64,000 nucleotides of DNA from Cytobacillus oceanisediminis (GCF_003182355.1 NZ_QGTW01000011.1:62001-126000), one strand, 5' to 3'; positions 35,929 through 45,892 are shown, counted from the stretch's first letter. Program-made: numbers and translations. Notes: generated by a model not told the origin, from the letters alone.

Positions 35929-36663
35929 TCAATTATTTATAAAACTTTCCTCATCATATTTCGGGTCAGAAATAATGATTTCAACCCGGCGGTTTTTTTC
36001 CCAATTTTCCGGTCCGGTATTGGGGACTACCGGTCGGGTCTCTCCGTAGCCAACAGCAATAAACCTGCGGTTCTCAAGGTTATGATTTTCGGTCAAGTAT
36101 CTAATCACCGTGCTGGACCGGGCCGCAGACAGCTCCCAATTTGAAGGGTATCTGTATGTCTTAATCGGACGGTTATCCGTATGGCCTTCTACTTTTACCA
36201 GGTTTGGCATACTCGATAGAACTGTTCCGACTTTGTCCAGAAATGGATAGGAACGCTCAATTAGGCTAGCTTCTCCAGATTCAAATAATACCTGTTCCTG
36301 CAGGACAAGGACCACTCCACGTTCGGTCCTGTTTGCAACAATAACATCCTCAAGGCCGTATTGATCTAAAAATGTTTGAATTTCCATTAACAGCTGATCA
36401 AGGGAGTCGCCTTCTTCCCCAGCATTTTGATCATTTTGTTCCATGCTTGCTGGATGCTCATTGGGAATAATAGAAGGGTAAAAATCGAGTACCTGCCTAT
36501 CACGGAATGACTCGGAAATCGCTTTAAATTTGATCATGTCAATCTGCGACATGGAAAAGAGCAATATAAAAAATACTAATATCAGTGTGACAAGATCTGA
36601 AAATGTAACCATCCACCTAGGGGCACCCTTAGCAGGCTTAGGAGGCCTTCGCCTAAGCTTCAT
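35929..36663 (-). CDS. motS: Sodium-driven flagellar stator protein MotS
   Basis: MotB-type stator subunit. [27 protein letters not shown] contains the single membrane helix with the ion-binding Asp (FSD). A peptidoglycan-binding OmpA domain covers about residues 120-235: [53 protein letters not shown]. Start ATG 36663 ([13 protein letters not shown]) follows GGGGAGG at about 9 nt and overlaps the motP end by 11 bp, showing coupled translation. 244 residues. It pairs with MotP; the ccpA-motPS order is as in B. subtilis. Confidence 0.94.
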   Translation of the reverse strand: MKLRRRPPKPAKGAPRWMVTFSDLVTLILVFFILLFSMSQIDMIKFKAISESFRDRQVLDFYPSIIPNEHPASMEQNDQNAGEEGDSLDQLLMEIQTFLDQYGLEDVIVANRTERGVVLVLQEQVLFESGEASLIERSYPFLDKVGTVLSSMPNLVKVEGHTDNRPIKTYRYPSNWELSAARSSTVIRYLTENHNLENRRFIAVGYGETRPVVPNTGPENWEKNRRVEIIISDPKYDEESFINN

Positions 36664-37471
36664 ATTCCAGTGCCTCCCCTGCGTTGATGGCTTCTTCCAA
36701 TTCTCTGCGCTCTTCGGAAGATAAAAATGCACTTAGCTTTTCTTCAAGGATTTTTGGATTTTGTCCTGACTGAACCCCGATAACTCCTTCAATAATGATT
36801 TGCTTTAAAAAGACTTCCTTTTCAGTCTTTAAAGCCAGTTTTGCTGCCATTGGCAGAAAAACCAGATTGGCCAGAAGCGAGCCATATAAAGTAGTTAATA
36901 GGGCAATTGCCATATTAGGACCCAACGTAGACGGATCATTTAGATTTTTAAGCATAAGGACAAGACCAATCAGCGTCCCGATCATCCCCCATGCTGGAGC
37001 ATACTCCCCTGCTTTCTCGAGAGTGCTTCTGCCTTTCCGGTGCCTTTCTTCCATCGCCGTGATTTCGGCGTTCATAATGTCCGTTATGACATCAGGCTCG
37101 ATTCCATCTACGGCAAGATAAATGCCCTTTCGGATAAAAGCATCGTCCACCTTTTCCACTTCAGCCTCAAGCGATAAAAGCCCTTCCCGGCGGGCGCGAT
37201 CGGAAAGGCGCACAAATATCCCAATTAGCCGGCCAATACTTTGTTCTTCGCTGGAGAAGACCTGTTTAATAACAGTAGCCATATGCTTGATATCTTTTAA
37301 AGGAAAACTCACAAGCAGCCCGGCTATTAGACCGCCTAAAACAATCAGAATGGAAGAAGGATCTATAAACGAAAAGAAACCACTGGTTCCCCCATTCGAC
37401 ATTATCCCAAAGATAAGCATTGCCAGGCCTATCACAAGCCCCACTGGCGTTAACACATCAAACTTCCTCAT
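36653..37471 (-). CDS. motP: Sodium-driven flagellar stator protein MotP
   Basis: MotA/PomA-type four-helix stator subunit, partner of MotS. Start [20 protein letters not shown] at 37471 follows GGGAGAGAG; the open frame goes further upstream, but without a signal. [44 protein letters not shown] and [20 protein letters not shown] mark helices 2-4, the last two lining the ion path. 272 residues. Pairing with MotS rather than MotB is judged by the context with ccpA. Confidence 0.93.
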   Translation of the reverse strand: MRKFDVLTPVGLVIGLAMLIFGIMSNGGTSGFFSFIDPSSILIVLGGLIAGLLVSFPLKDIKHMATVIKQVFSSEEQSIGRLIGIFVRLSDRARREGLLSLEAEVEKVDDAFIRKGIYLAVDGIEPDVITDIMNAEITAMEERHRKGRSTLEKAGEYAPAWGMIGTLIGLVLMLKNLNDPSTLGPNMAIALLTTLYGSLLANLVFLPMAAKLALKTEKEVFLKQIIIEGVIGVQSGQNPKILEEKLSAFLSSEERRELEEAINAGEALEYEA

Positions 37472-37519
37472 ATTCTCTCTCCCTGATCGGTTACATAGAT
37501 AGTAATAAATAGCTAAATG

Positions 37520-37565
37520 GCAGAAAGAAACGCCTTCCACATTTAACTGTAAGGCGTTTCCCTTT
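37520..37565 (-). terminator. Hairpin between ccpA and motP
   Basis: Perfect stem GAAACGCCTT/AAGGCGTTTC followed on the minus strand by TTTCTTTCT. It may end or attenuate ccpA transcripts. Confidence 0.6.
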
Positions 37566-37574
37566 TCTACCCTT

Positions 37575-37767
37575 TGTCTAGCTGCAGCGGCTAGCCAGTT
37601 TTTCATCTTTGAATTTGCTTCCAGTATATCTTGCGAGAAGCATGATTCGAAGAACGATGCTTTGAGCAGCTTGAGGTCGCTTCGGTCCAGATGCTGAAGT
37701 CAAGGAACGACTTCAACGTCTCGCCCTCCAGCGCTTGGCGGGGCTGATCGAGGCACCTCCGCTTTTC
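37575..37767 (-). repeat. Dispersed repeat family 2, complete-looking copy
   Basis: About 190 bp between ccpA and motP. It begins GTCTAGCTGCAGCGGCTAG, contains TTGAGGTCGCTTCGGTCC and CGACTTCAACGTC, and ends CGCTTGGCGGGGCTGATCGAGGCACCTCCGCTTTTC. The end sequence corresponds to the shorter copy at 57955-58080 (reverse orientation: AAGGCGCTTGCGCATTTC). Confidence 0.65.
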
Positions 37768-37786
37768 TATTATATCGGCAGTTTTA

Positions 37787-38785
37787 TTATTTTGTTGAGT
37801 CCCGTTCCTCAATTCGGTGAGGAAGTACCACAATTTGTTCATCCACTGATTCTTTATTCATCAATTTAGTAAGAAGGCGCATCGCAACGGCTCCAATGTC
37901 ATATAACGGCTGTACAACAGAAGTCAGCTGAGGGCGCACCATCAATGCCAATCGGGTATTATCGGAGCTGATGACCTCAAAGTCCTCAGGAATTTTATAG
38001 CCTTTATCTTCGGCACCATGGACAATTCCCAGGGCCATTTCATCTGATCCCGCAAAGATCGCTGTTGGCCTTGGGTCAGCTTCCAATAGCTTTTCAAAAG
38101 CTTCTATTCCTGAATCATACGTATAATCTCCTTCAACGACCAGATCCTCGCGATAGGAAACTTCAGCTTCTTCCAACGCACGCTTATAGCCTGCCAGTTT
38201 CTTTTCTTTATTGATTGGCTCACGGAGAGGGCCCACAACAATTGCGACTTCTTTGTGGCCTTTTTCAATAAACGACTTCGTTACATCAAATGCTGCCCGT
38301 TCATAATTAATATTAACGGATGGAATTTTTCCTGATTCTTCAATGGAGCCTGCTAGAACGATCGGAACCGGAGACTTCTCAAACTCATCAACATGCTCTG
38401 ATGTAATATTGCCCCCCATGAATACAATGCCATCCACCTGCTTTCCAAGCATGGTATTAAGCAAGTGCAGCTCTTTCTCGATATTTTGGTCAGAGTTGCT
38501 CAGAATGATATTGTACTTGTACATCGTTGCGATATCTTCAATACCCCTGGCAAGTTCTGCAAAAAAAGTACTTGAGATATCGGGTATAATAACTCCGACA
38601 GTTGTTGTTTTTTTGCTTGCCAGTCCGCGTGCTACAGCGTTTGGACGATATCCAAGCCTGTCGATTACTTCCATTACTTTCTTTCTTGTTGCGGGCTTTA
38701 CATTCGGATTTCCATTTACGACACGAGAAACCGTTGCCATTGAAACATTCGCTTCTCTTGCCACATCGTATATTGTTACATTCAT
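37787..38785 (-). CDS. ccpA: Catabolite control protein A
   Basis: LacI-family master regulator that binds cre sites together with HPr-Ser-P. The helix-turn-helix [20 protein letters not shown] is at residues 2-21, followed by the hinge [15 protein letters not shown]. The following core is nearly identical to B. subtilis CcpA ([15 protein letters not shown]). Start MNVTIYD at 38785 follows AAGGAGTGA at a good distance, 332 residues. Its targets in this window probably include ackA, acsA/acuA and the methionine gamma-lyase gene. Confidence 0.99.
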   Translation of the reverse strand: MNVTIYDVAREANVSMATVSRVVNGNPNVKPATRKKVMEVIDRLGYRPNAVARGLASKKTTTVGVIIPDISSTFFAELARGIEDIATMYKYNIILSNSDQNIEKELHLLNTMLGKQVDGIVFMGGNITSEHVDEFEKSPVPIVLAGSIEESGKIPSVNINYERAAFDVTKSFIEKGHKEVAIVVGPLREPINKEKKLAGYKRALEEAEVSYREDLVVEGDYTYDSGIEAFEKLLEADPRPTAIFAGSDEMALGIVHGAEDKGYKIPEDFEVISSDNTRLALMVRPQLTSVVQPLYDIGAVAMRLLTKLMNKESVDEQIVVLPHRIEERDSTK

Positions 38786-38990
38786 TACAGTCACTCCTTC
38801 TTCGAATAGCGGTCACTTCTATTACTTTTTATTTTACAGCAACATTACATAACCTACTCATTTTTTATCCTATTTTGTGATTGGATACACATGTTCAATT
38901 ATGTATTTAATCATACGACAGTCCAGGATTTGCCGCAATGTCAAGGCTTGTTTTTTTGAAAAAAAGCTTGTTTTTGGATTTTCTACATAG

Positions 38991-39226
38991 AGCTATGTTA
39001 AAGATAATTGATGCTTTAGCACTGTGTTGATTGGTGCGGAAGGCACGAGATCCTCGAAAATGCATTCGCATTTTCTTTGTGCGGTGTTTATTCCAGGAAG
39101 CCAATTCAATATCCTGCGGGAAAAGCGTACCCAAGGGAGACCCCGCAGGCGGAGAATGCCAGGGAGCGTCTGAAGCCCGCGGAAACGAGTGCCCAGCGGA
39201 AATCAACACCCAAGCTTAACCGAGCG
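38991..39226 (+). mobile_element. MITE-like element, copy 3
   Basis: About 236 bp between ccpA and aroA. It has TTGATTGGTGCGGAAGGCACGAGATCCTCGAAAATGCATTCGCATTTTC, TGCGGTGTTTATTCC, ATCCTGCGGGAAAAGCG, GGGAGACCCCGCAGG and AGCGGAAATCAACACC. Ends are AGCTATGTTAAA and CTTAACCGAGCG, 10/12 and 9/12 to the consensus termini. No target duplication is seen; an older copy. Confidence 0.8.
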
Positions 39227-39234
39227 TCAAATAA

Positions 39235-39272
39235 CGAAAAAGCCTTCTGCTGATTAGCAGAAGGCTCCATGC
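39235..39272 (-). terminator. aroA terminator
   Basis: Perfect stem AGCCTTCTGCT/AGCAGAAGGCT, with T-run on the minus strand. Confidence 0.85.
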
Positions 39273-39280
39273 ATTACGAT

Positions 39281-40357
39281 TTATACTTTTAGCAAAGCCG
39301 AGGATTGCAATTCAGACATAAACTGATCAAATTGGTTAAGATCCATTTGCTGTGCTGAATCTGACAGGGCAACGGCTGGATCTGGATGTACTTCGGCCAT
39401 TACGCCATCCGCTCCAATTGCCAATGCTGCTTTAGCAGCAGGGAGAAGCAAATCTCTGCGTCCTGTTGAATGCGTAACATCAACAAGTACCGGTAAATGT
39501 GTTTCCTGTTTCAGAATTGGCACTGCAGAGATATCCAAGGTATTTCGTGTTGCACGCTCGTAGGTGCGGATTCCTCGCTCGCAAAGAATGATTTGTCCAT
39601 TTCCTTGGGACATAATATACTCTGCTGCATTAATGAATTCTTCGATGGTTGCTGCAATGCCGCGTTTCAAAAGAACTGGCTTGTTTACAGCCCCAGCTGC
39701 TTTTAAAAGTTCAAAGTTTTGCATATTTCTTGCACCAATTTGGATTACATCAATATAATTGACAGCAGTTTCAATATCATTTGGGCTTACAATTTCAGAA
39801 ATTACAGCTAAATCGTATTCATCTGCCACTCTTTTTAATATTTTTAGCCCTTCAAGGCCAAGTCCCTGGAAATCATATGGAGAAGTTCTAGGCTTATAAG
39901 CACCGCCGCGCAGAAGCTTAAGGCCTTTCGCTTTAACAGCTTCGGCAACTGTCGCAACTTGTTCATAAGATTCAACCGCACAAGGGCCGAACACTAAATG
40001 AGGGTTGCCGTCTCCCACCTTTTCTCCCTTTAAATCAACAATTGTATTTTCAGGCTTCTTTTTTCGTGAAACAAGAAGCGCTTTTCGATGATCATCTTTT
40101 TGAAGCTCAAGGCCTGCTTTAAAAATTTCCTTGAACATATGCTCAATCGTTGAGTTTTCAAATGGACCGTCATTATGCTCTTTTATCAAGTCCAGCATGT
40201 TGCGTTCGCGGACAGGATCATAACGATAAACCCCTTGTGTTTCCTTAACTCTTCCGATTTCCTGAACAAGTTCTGCTCTTTCATTGATCAATGATAACAG
40301 CTGAAGGTTCAGCTCATCTACCCGATCCCGCAGTTTATCTAGCTCATTATTGCTCAT
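39281..40357 (-). CDS. aroA: Bifunctional chorismate mutase / DAHP synthase
   Basis: First step of the shikimate route. The N-terminal AroQ-type chorismate mutase (about residues 1-90: [25 protein letters not shown]) acts in allosteric control; the C-terminal KDPG-aldolase-like DAHP synthase has [38 protein letters not shown] and [12 protein letters not shown]. 358 residues equals B. subtilis AroA. AAAGGAAGGG precedes ATG. It lies upstream of ccpA as in B. subtilis, though here a MITE and a terminator separate them. Confidence 0.98.
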   Translation of the reverse strand: MSNNELDKLRDRVDELNLQLLSLINERAELVQEIGRVKETQGVYRYDPVRERNMLDLIKEHNDGPFENSTIEHMFKEIFKAGLELQKDDHRKALLVSRKKKPENTIVDLKGEKVGDGNPHLVFGPCAVESYEQVATVAEAVKAKGLKLLRGGAYKPRTSPYDFQGLGLEGLKILKRVADEYDLAVISEIVSPNDIETAVNYIDVIQIGARNMQNFELLKAAGAVNKPVLLKRGIAATIEEFINAAEYIMSQGNGQIILCERGIRTYERATRNTLDISAVPILKQETHLPVLVDVTHSTGRRDLLLPAAKAALAIGADGVMAEVHPDPAVALSDSAQQMDLNQFDQFMSELQSSALLKV

Positions 40358-40630
40358 TTCCTGTCCCTTCCTTTCGAATCTGAATTAGAGCCGCACTTTT
40401 TGATAAGAAACTTGCACCTGAGCGAATATATTTTATCATTCGCCAAGTTAAACATTTCCATTCTTTCTCTTTTACGGCATCTGGATATGTGATACATTTT
40501 TTATAATTAGGGTTATTATATATGAATTATTCAGACATGTCACTAAAAATTTCTTTATTAATTAAACGCTTTTAAGTAATAAAGCAAAATTAAGCCATTT
40601 TATGGCATAAAACAAAGAAGGTGTATCGCT

Positions 40631-42808
40631 TTGTACGATCAAAAAAAGCTTTTTGCACTGGATATCGGTACGCGTTCTGTGGTTGGCATTATTCTTGAAG
40701 AACACGAGGGCCAGTATCATGCTCAAGATATTGTAGTAAAGGAGCATGCTGAACGTGCAATGTTAGACGGGCAAATTCATGATATTTTAGCTGTTTCAAG
40801 GATTATATCAGAAATCAGGGGTGAACTTGAAACAAAACATGGCCCTCTAAAAAAAGTATGTGTTGCTGCAGCAGGGAGAGCTTTAAGAACAGAGTGGGCT
40901 CAAGCCTCCATTAATATTAACGGAAAGCCGATGATGCAAAAACAGGATATCCTTCATCTTGAATTAAGCGCTGTTCAGCTGGCCCAGGCAATAGTTGCCG
41001 AAAAACATGAAATTGAAAAAAGCTATTATTATTATTGCGTAGGTTATTCTGTGCTTTACTACCGCCTGGATGGGGAAGAAATCGGCAATTTGATTGATCA
41101 GCAGGGAGAAGAGGCTTCAGTAGAAATTATTGCTACTTTTTTGCCAAAGGTTGTAGTAGAGTCCCTTATTTCAGCTCTCCAGAGAGCGGGGCTTGAAATG
41201 GAGGCTTTAACCCTTGAGCCGATTGCAGCGATAAATGTGCTCATTCCGCCGTCCATGAGGCGATTGAATGTCGCTCTTGTAGATATTGGAGCCGGTACCT
41301 CGGATATTGCCATTACAGACATGGGAACTGTTATTGCTTATGGCATGGTGCCTGTAGCAGGTGATGAAATAACAGAGGCTGTCAGCGACCATCTTCTGTT
41401 GGATTTTCCGTTAGCCGAAAAAGCCAAAAGAGATCTTCATGTCCATGATACCATTACAGTGACAGATATTCTTGGATTTGAAACGGAGATCAGCAAAGTC
41501 GATCTTGTAGAACAGATATCCCCGGCCTTAGACCGCCTGGCAGATTCCATTTGCAGCGAAATCTTGAATTTGAATAACAGGCCCCCTAAAGCCGTTATGC
41601 TTGTAGGAGGCGGAAGCTTAACTCCAGATCTTCCTGCAAGAATAGCCCGGAAACTAAGCCTCCCTGAGAACAGGGTTGCTATCCGGGGAATAGACGCTAT
41701 AAATGAGCTGACTGTTTCGGACATAATTGACAAAGGTCCGGAACTTGTCACCCCAATCGGGATTGCCATTGCGGCACAAAAATCCCCTGTCCATTATTGT
41801 ACTGTCTACGTCAATGAGCAGCCTGTCCGCTTATTTGAGGTTAAAAAACTTACAGTAGGAGACTGTCTTTTGGCCGCAGGCGTTAAGATGAATAAACTAT
41901 ATGGAAAACCGGGCCTTGCCATGATTGTTAGCGTAAATGCACAAAATATAACAATCCCGGGCGGCTATGGGGAACCTCCAGCAATTTTACGGAATGGGAT
42001 TTCAAGTTCATTGGAGGAAGAAGTTGCAGCTGGAGACCAAATTACGGTTAAAATAGGCAGGGACGGCCTTTCCGCTGAAGTACGGATTGGGGATTTAATT
42101 GATGAGATTCCTGTTAAGTCTGTGACCATTAATAGCCATAACTATACCATCCAGACTGAAATCACCTGTAATGGAATACCAGCTGCAGCTGATCAGGTTT
42201 TAAGGGATAGGGATAAAATAGAATGCAGGATTCCTGAAACAGTTGAAGAAATCCTCAATGCCTTAGACTTAAAAGAACTGCTAAAAGAGCTAAAGCCTTT
42301 TCAGATCAAAATGAATGGAAAAGAAACCTTCCTGCCGCGCCTTTCAGGAAAAGTCCTCCGAAACGGCATGGAGGTAAAGCATCACAAAACGATTGAAGAT
42401 GGTGACAATCTTTTAATTCAAAAAAGAGGTACACCAACTGTAAAAGAAATAGCTGAATTAAAGCAGCTAATACTATCGAAAAGCATCCCTGTTATTTTTA
42501 ATGGAAAAAAAATAGAGCTTTCCAGAACCATGACCGAATTCCACAGAGAAGGAACAGCCTTATCAGAAAATGACAGAATTTCTGATGGTGATGTACTTAC
42601 TGTTTTACACAAAAAAATAAGCCCATTTATATTCCAAGACTTATTTAACCACGTAGAGATTGAAATGCCTAGAGATTCAGCAGGAAAATTTGTTCTTTTA
42701 AAAAATGGGGAAAAAACTACTTTTCATGACCCGATAGAACCCGGTGATGATCTAAAAATCGTCTGGCCTGCCATTAATAAGAAGAGCTCGAAGCTAAAGC
42801 CTATATAG
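40631..42808 (+). CDS. FtsA-like actin-fold ATPase with tandem NG...GD C-terminal repeats
   Basis: A 725-residue protein of unknown function. Residues 1-385 have the FtsA/PilM/MreB actin fold: phosphate-1 LFALDIGTRSVVGII (7-21), phosphate-2 VALVDIGAGTSDIAIT (214-229) and the adenosine motif AVMLVGGGSLTPDLP (321-335). The remaining 340 residues contain successive modules with an NG turn followed by a GD-x-L-x-I strand: LRNGISSSLEEEVAAGDQITVKI, VLRNGMEVKHHKTIEDGDNLLI, VIFNGKKIEL...ISDGDVLTVL, VLLKNGEKTTFHDPIEPGDDLKI, a pattern like ThiS/beta-grasp domains. The start is TTG 40631 after AAGAAGGTG. B. subtilis lacks this gene at the site. No membrane helix and no FtsA C-terminal amphipathic helix is evident. 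Confidence 0.9.
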   Translation: MYDQKKLFALDIGTRSVVGIILEEHEGQYHAQDIVVKEHAERAMLDGQIHDILAVSRIISEIRGELETKHGPLKKVCVAAAGRALRTEWAQASININGKPMMQKQDILHLELSAVQLAQAIVAEKHEIEKSYYYYCVGYSVLYYRLDGEEIGNLIDQQGEEASVEIIATFLPKVVVESLISALQRAGLEMEALTLEPIAAINVLIPPSMRRLNVALVDIGAGTSDIAITDMGTVIAYGMVPVAGDEITEAVSDHLLLDFPLAEKAKRDLHVHDTITVTDILGFETEISKVDLVEQISPALDRLADSICSEILNLNNRPPKAVMLVGGGSLTPDLPARIARKLSLPENRVAIRGIDAINELTVSDIIDKGPELVTPIGIAIAAQKSPVHYCTVYVNEQPVRLFEVKKLTVGDCLLAAGVKMNKLYGKPGLAMIVSVNAQNITIPGGYGEPPAILRNGISSSLEEEVAAGDQITVKIGRDGLSAEVRIGDLIDEIPVKSVTINSHNYTIQTEITCNGIPAAADQVLRDRDKIECRIPETVEEILNALDLKELLKELKPFQIKMNGKETFLPRLSGKVLRNGMEVKHHKTIEDGDNLLIQKRGTPTVKEIAELKQLILSKSIPVIFNGKKIELSRTMTEFHREGTALSENDRISDGDVLTVLHKKISPFIFQDLFNHVEIEMPRDSAGKFVLLKNGEKTTFHDPIEPGDDLKIVWPAINKKSSKLKPI

Positions 42809-42809
42809 A

Positions 42810-42841
42810 TAAAAAACATCCGAATTCGGATGTCTTTTATC
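42810..42841. terminator. Bidirectional terminator, FtsA-like gene / ytxJ
   Basis: Perfect palindrome ACATCCGAATTCGGATGT flanked by A-run and T-run. Confidence 0.85.
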
Positions 42842-43166
42842 TATTTTCTTCCAAAGCTTTCTCCAAGGAGTCATATGTAATTTTCCAATGGGAAGCATGC
42901 CATGCCACATCCCCATTTTTAAACAAAATAGCTTGGGGCGATTCATGCTTAATATGAAAAGTCTCCGCGATATGATTGGATAATGGGCGATCCTCCTGGA
43001 CAACTAAATAATAAATGTTCAAATCTTTATGCTCATTTGCAAAGCTTTCATATTCTTCATAAGCCGCACCGCTGACAGGGCATGTTGAGCTGTGTTTTAA
43101 AAGCAGCATCTGCTCTCCTGATTTAACAGCTTGGTCAAATGCTTCATTGCTATCAAATTTTTTCAT
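42837..43166 (-). CDS. ytxJ: Bacillithiol-linked thioredoxin-fold protein YtxJ
   Basis: A 109-residue thioredoxin-fold monothiol protein of the YtxJ (bacilliredoxin-associated) family. LLLKHSSTCPVSGAAYEEY carries a single Cys at the active-site position (residue 29). It occurs in bacillithiol-making bacteria. In B. subtilis ytxGHJ is one stress-induced operon; here a terminator and a repeat remnant separate it from ytxH. Confidence 0.92.
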   Translation of the reverse strand: MKKFDSNEAFDQAVKSGEQMLLLKHSSTCPVSGAAYEEYESFANEHKDLNIYYLVVQEDRPLSNHIAETFHIKHESPQAILFKNGDVAWHASHWKITYDSLEKALEENR

Positions 43167-43186
43167 CTCTATACCTCCTCAATTAG

Positions 43187-43216
43187 AAAAGCGCAGGCGC
43201 CAAAGCTAAATCAAAA
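43187..43216. repeat. Remnant of dispersed repeat family 2
   Basis: GAAAAGCGCAGGCGCC-AAAGCTAAAT looks like both ends of the repeat joined by an internal deletion. Short, so uncertain. Confidence 0.35.
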
Positions 43217-43260
43217 AATAAATAACGGTGAAGTAATAGTATCACTTCACCGTTTTTAAG
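43212..43260 (-). terminator. Terminator downstream of ytxH
   Basis: Stem AACGGTGAAGT/ACTTCACCGTT, T-rich on the minus strand, between ytxH and ytxJ. Confidence 0.8.
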
Positions 43261-43266
43261 ACAAAT

Positions 43267-43791
43267 TTATTGATTGTACTTTTGTTCGGTTTCATCAAAA
43301 GCCTGTTTTGTTTCCTCAAGCTTCATTTGAATTTCAGCATCATTTACTGGTGCATTGCCTTCTGACTGAAATCCTTCATCATTAATGCTTTCTGAAGCAA
43401 GTTCGGCGTTCCCTTCAGCAGCGCTATTTTCAGAAGCTTGTCCATTAGCATTCTGCCCCTCTTTAAGGCTTTTTACTTTATTGACTAACCCATTTGATTG
43501 CTTGGAAACGGTTTGAGTAATGGCATTTGTTTTTTCTTTTGCCACACTCGCCAGCTCAGTTCCCTTTGTCATTGCTGTTTCACGAAACTGGCCTGATTTC
43601 TCTTTTAAGACAGACGCTTTTTCGTTTAAGTCGCTCTGAAGCTCTTTGCCTGATTTAGGAGCGAGGAAGAGGGCAGTTGCAGCGCCAACTATGCCTCCGA
43701 TTAAAGCGCCGATCATAAAGTCTTTCGTATTGATATTTTCCTCTGATTTTGACTGGTTTACCTCAAATTGGTTGCGGTCTTGGCTATTCAT
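43267..43791 (-). CDS. ytxH: YtxH-domain general stress protein
   Basis: Residues 24-46 (DFMIGALIGGIVGAATALFLAPKSGKEL) hold the YtxH signature: a glycine-rich membrane segment followed by LAPKSGKEL. The rest of the 174 residues is a soluble, apolipoprotein-like amphipathic coil and an acidic tail. The frame is open upstream, but ATG 43791 follows AAAGGAG at 4-5 nt. It lies 22 bp after ytxG, so the two are co-transcribed, probably from the sigma-B promoter at 44334-44358. The role is unknown beyond general stress. Confidence 0.9.
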   Translation of the reverse strand: MNSQDRNQFEVNQSKSEENINTKDFMIGALIGGIVGAATALFLAPKSGKELQSDLNEKASVLKEKSGQFRETAMTKGTELASVAKEKTNAITQTVSKQSNGLVNKVKSLKEGQNANGQASENSAAEGNAELASESINDEGFQSEGNAPVNDAEIQMKLEETKQAFDETEQKYNQ

Positions 43792-43813
43792 TCTCCTTTT
43801 TCCTCCTCGATTT

Positions 43814-44299
43814 CTAGTATCTTGCTCTTTCTCTTTGGCGTTCGGGCGGCAACATTTGTTTCTCGTCAACATTGTACTGATAAGGGTCATTTTTTCTCAT
43901 TTTCCACTTATCTTTAATTTCGAGAAGAACATTGCTCCACTGTACCACCTGTGAAATTTTATCTTTATTTTGTTCAAGCTGTGTGTTTACAGAAGATGTG
44001 ATTTTCTGAATAGATCCGTTAAATCTGCGGACAGAGTCCCCCACTTCTTTCACTGCCGTTACAACACTGTTCAAGTTTTCAGACTTTTGCTGAATGTCTG
44101 TTGCCAAGGTGTTGGTCTTATGTAGCAGGACCGTTGTTTCCTTTGTTACTCCATCCAATTGCCTTTCGAGACCTGCTAGCGTGTGAGAAACATTATCTAA
44201 TGTTCCCTGTAAAGATTTTAACGTTTTGGCCAAATAAATGACTAAAACCAGGAATGCGATAGCAATTACTGCCACACTCAAATATAAAATAATTTCCAT
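43814..44299 (-). CDS. ytxG: DUF948 general stress protein YtxG
   Basis: A 161-residue protein with one N-terminal membrane helix (residues 3-25, [22 protein letters not shown]) and a long coiled coil of the DUF948 family ([21 protein letters not shown]). The C-terminus is basic and Gln-rich. ATG 44299 is 8 nt after GGAGG; ATG 44308 would be too close. First gene of ytxGH, with a sigma-B-like promoter. Confidence 0.92.
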   Translation of the reverse strand: MEIILYLSVAVIAIAFLVLVIYLAKTLKSLQGTLDNVSHTLAGLERQLDGVTKETTVLLHKTNTLATDIQQKSENLNSVVTAVKEVGDSVRRFNGSIQKITSSVNTQLEQNKDKISQVVQWSNVLLEIKDKWKMRKNDPYQYNVDEKQMLPPERQRERARY

Positions 44300-44333
44300 T
44301 TCATACACCTCCGGTTATCTGTATACTAACTTT

Positions 44334-44358
44334 TTACCCAGATGCACTGCCTCTAAAC
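44334..44358 (-). promoter_or_regulatory. Sigma-B-like promoter of ytxGH
   Basis: GTTTAG (44358-44353), 13-bp spacer, GGGTAA (44339-44334) on the minus strand, against the sigma-B consensus GTTTAA-N12-15-GGGTAT. Start near 44326. ytxGHJ in B. subtilis is under sigma-B control. Confidence 0.7.
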
Positions 44359-44526
44359 CAGGCGTACATTAATAGATTCCATTTCCAATACCCAATTTCC
44401 TTCATTAATTCCTATATTCCCTTACTAAAGTAAATCTTAGCATACTTGGAAAAGATTCAACAAAATCTTTAATTTCGGTTACAATAAGATCTGTCGGAAA
44501 AAATATTATTTGGAGGGATTTAGGCA

Positions 44527-45642
44527 ATGAAAGATCCTCGTATTGAAAAGCTGGCTAAGAACCTGATCAATTATTCTGTCCGGCTGCAAAAAGGCGAGAA
44601 AGTCCTGATTGAAAATTTCGGGCTGCAAAGAGAACTGGTAACCGCCCTTGTTAAAGAAGCATATGCGGCAGGGGGATATCCCTTTGTTTTATTAAAAGAC
44701 CACCAGGTTGACCGTTCCCTGCTTTTAGAGGCACAGGAGGAACAATTTAATATGATGGCTGAGTTTGAAGCCAATGTAATGGCCAAGATGGATGCATACA
44801 TAGGCCTGCGCTCAGGCGATAACATTAACGAACATGCAGATGTGCCTGACGATAAAATGAAAATTCATGGGTCCACAATCGGCAAGAAAGTTCATAGAGA
44901 AATTCGCGTGCCAAAGACAAAATGGGTTGTTCTCCGCTATCCTAACTCTTCTATGGCCCAATTAGCTAAAATGAGCACAGAAGCATTTGAAGATTTCTAC
45001 TTTAATGTCTGTAATTTGGATTACGGAAAAATGGACAAAGCAATGGACAATCTTGTTGAATTGATGAATAAGACCGATAAGGTCAGAATTACTGGGCCTG
45101 GAACAGATTTGTCTTTCTCTATTAAAGACATTCCGGCTATCAAGTGTTCGGGCCAGATGAATATTCCGGATGGAGAGGTTTATACGGCTCCGGTACGTGA
45201 TTCAGTTAATGGGGTTATCACATATAATACTCCATCTCCATACCATGGATTTACTTTCGAAAATGTAAAATTGACATTCAAAGACGGCAAAATTGTTGAG
45301 GCGAAAGCCAATGACAGTGAACGAATTAATAAAATCTTTGATACAGATGAAGGCGCACGTTATGTCGGCGAATTTGCCATAGGGGTCAATCCGTATATTC
45401 TGCATCCGATGCAGGATATCCTATTCGATGAAAAAATTGACGGCAGCTTCCACTTTACACCGGGCCAATGCTATGACGAAGCTTATAATGGCAATAAATC
45501 CAACATCCATTGGGATATGGTAAATATCCAGCGCCCTGACTACGGCGGCGGTGAAATTTATTTTGATGATATGTTAATCCGCAAAGACGGCCGTTTTGTG
45601 ATTCCTGAACTGGAAGCACTCAACCCGGAAAATTTAAAATAA
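44527..45642 (+). CDS. M29-family aminopeptidase
   Basis: A 371-residue thermophilic-type aminopeptidase (AmpS/PepS, M29). RITGPGTDLSFSI, IPDGEVYTAPVRDSVNG (metal-binding Glu), NEHADVPDDK and the C-terminal HFTPGQCYDEAYNGNKSNIHWDMVNIQRPD (His and Asp metal ligands) are the M29 signatures. GGAGG stands 8-9 nt before ATG 44527. A cytoplasmic peptidase acting on N-terminal residues of peptides; specificity is not deducible. Its stop codon overlaps the target duplication of a MITE copy. Confidence 0.93.
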   Translation: MKDPRIEKLAKNLINYSVRLQKGEKVLIENFGLQRELVTALVKEAYAAGGYPFVLLKDHQVDRSLLLEAQEEQFNMMAEFEANVMAKMDAYIGLRSGDNINEHADVPDDKMKIHGSTIGKKVHREIRVPKTKWVVLRYPNSSMAQLAKMSTEAFEDFYFNVCNLDYGKMDKAMDNLVELMNKTDKVRITGPGTDLSFSIKDIPAIKCSGQMNIPDGEVYTAPVRDSVNGVITYNTPSPYHGFTFENVKLTFKDGKIVEAKANDSERINKIFDTDEGARYVGEFAIGVNPYILHPMQDILFDEKIDGSFHFTPGQCYDEAYNGNKSNIHWDMVNIQRPDYGGGEIYFDDMLIRKDGRFVIPELEALNPENLK

Positions 45643-45645
45643 AAA

Positions 45646-45886
45646 AGCTCTGTTAAAGCTCATTTTTGATATTGGCGCCCTATTGATTGGAGCGGAAGAC
45701 TTGAGATCCTCGACTAGACTATCGCATTTCTTTCGTGCGGTGATAATTCAAGGAAGCTTCTTCAATGCCCAGCGGGAGAAGCGAGTCAAAGAGAGTCCCC
45801 GAAGGTTAGTGGTTGAGGAGGCTCCCGGACCGCCGGCATTCGCTGAGCGCCTGAAGCGAAAATCAATAGGCAAGTTTAGCAGAGCC
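45646..45886 (+). mobile_element. MITE-like element, copy 4
   Basis: 241 bp with termini AGCTCTGTTAAA and TTTAGCAGAGCC and flanks AATAAAAA / AATAAATA (7 of 8 identical). The core matches copy 5 (CTATTGATTGGAGCGGAAG, GAGATCCTCGA, TGCGGTGATAATTC, GAGAGTCCCCG, GCGAAAATCAATAGGC). It was inserted right at the stop of the aminopeptidase gene. Confidence 0.85.
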
Positions 45887-45892
45887 AATAAA

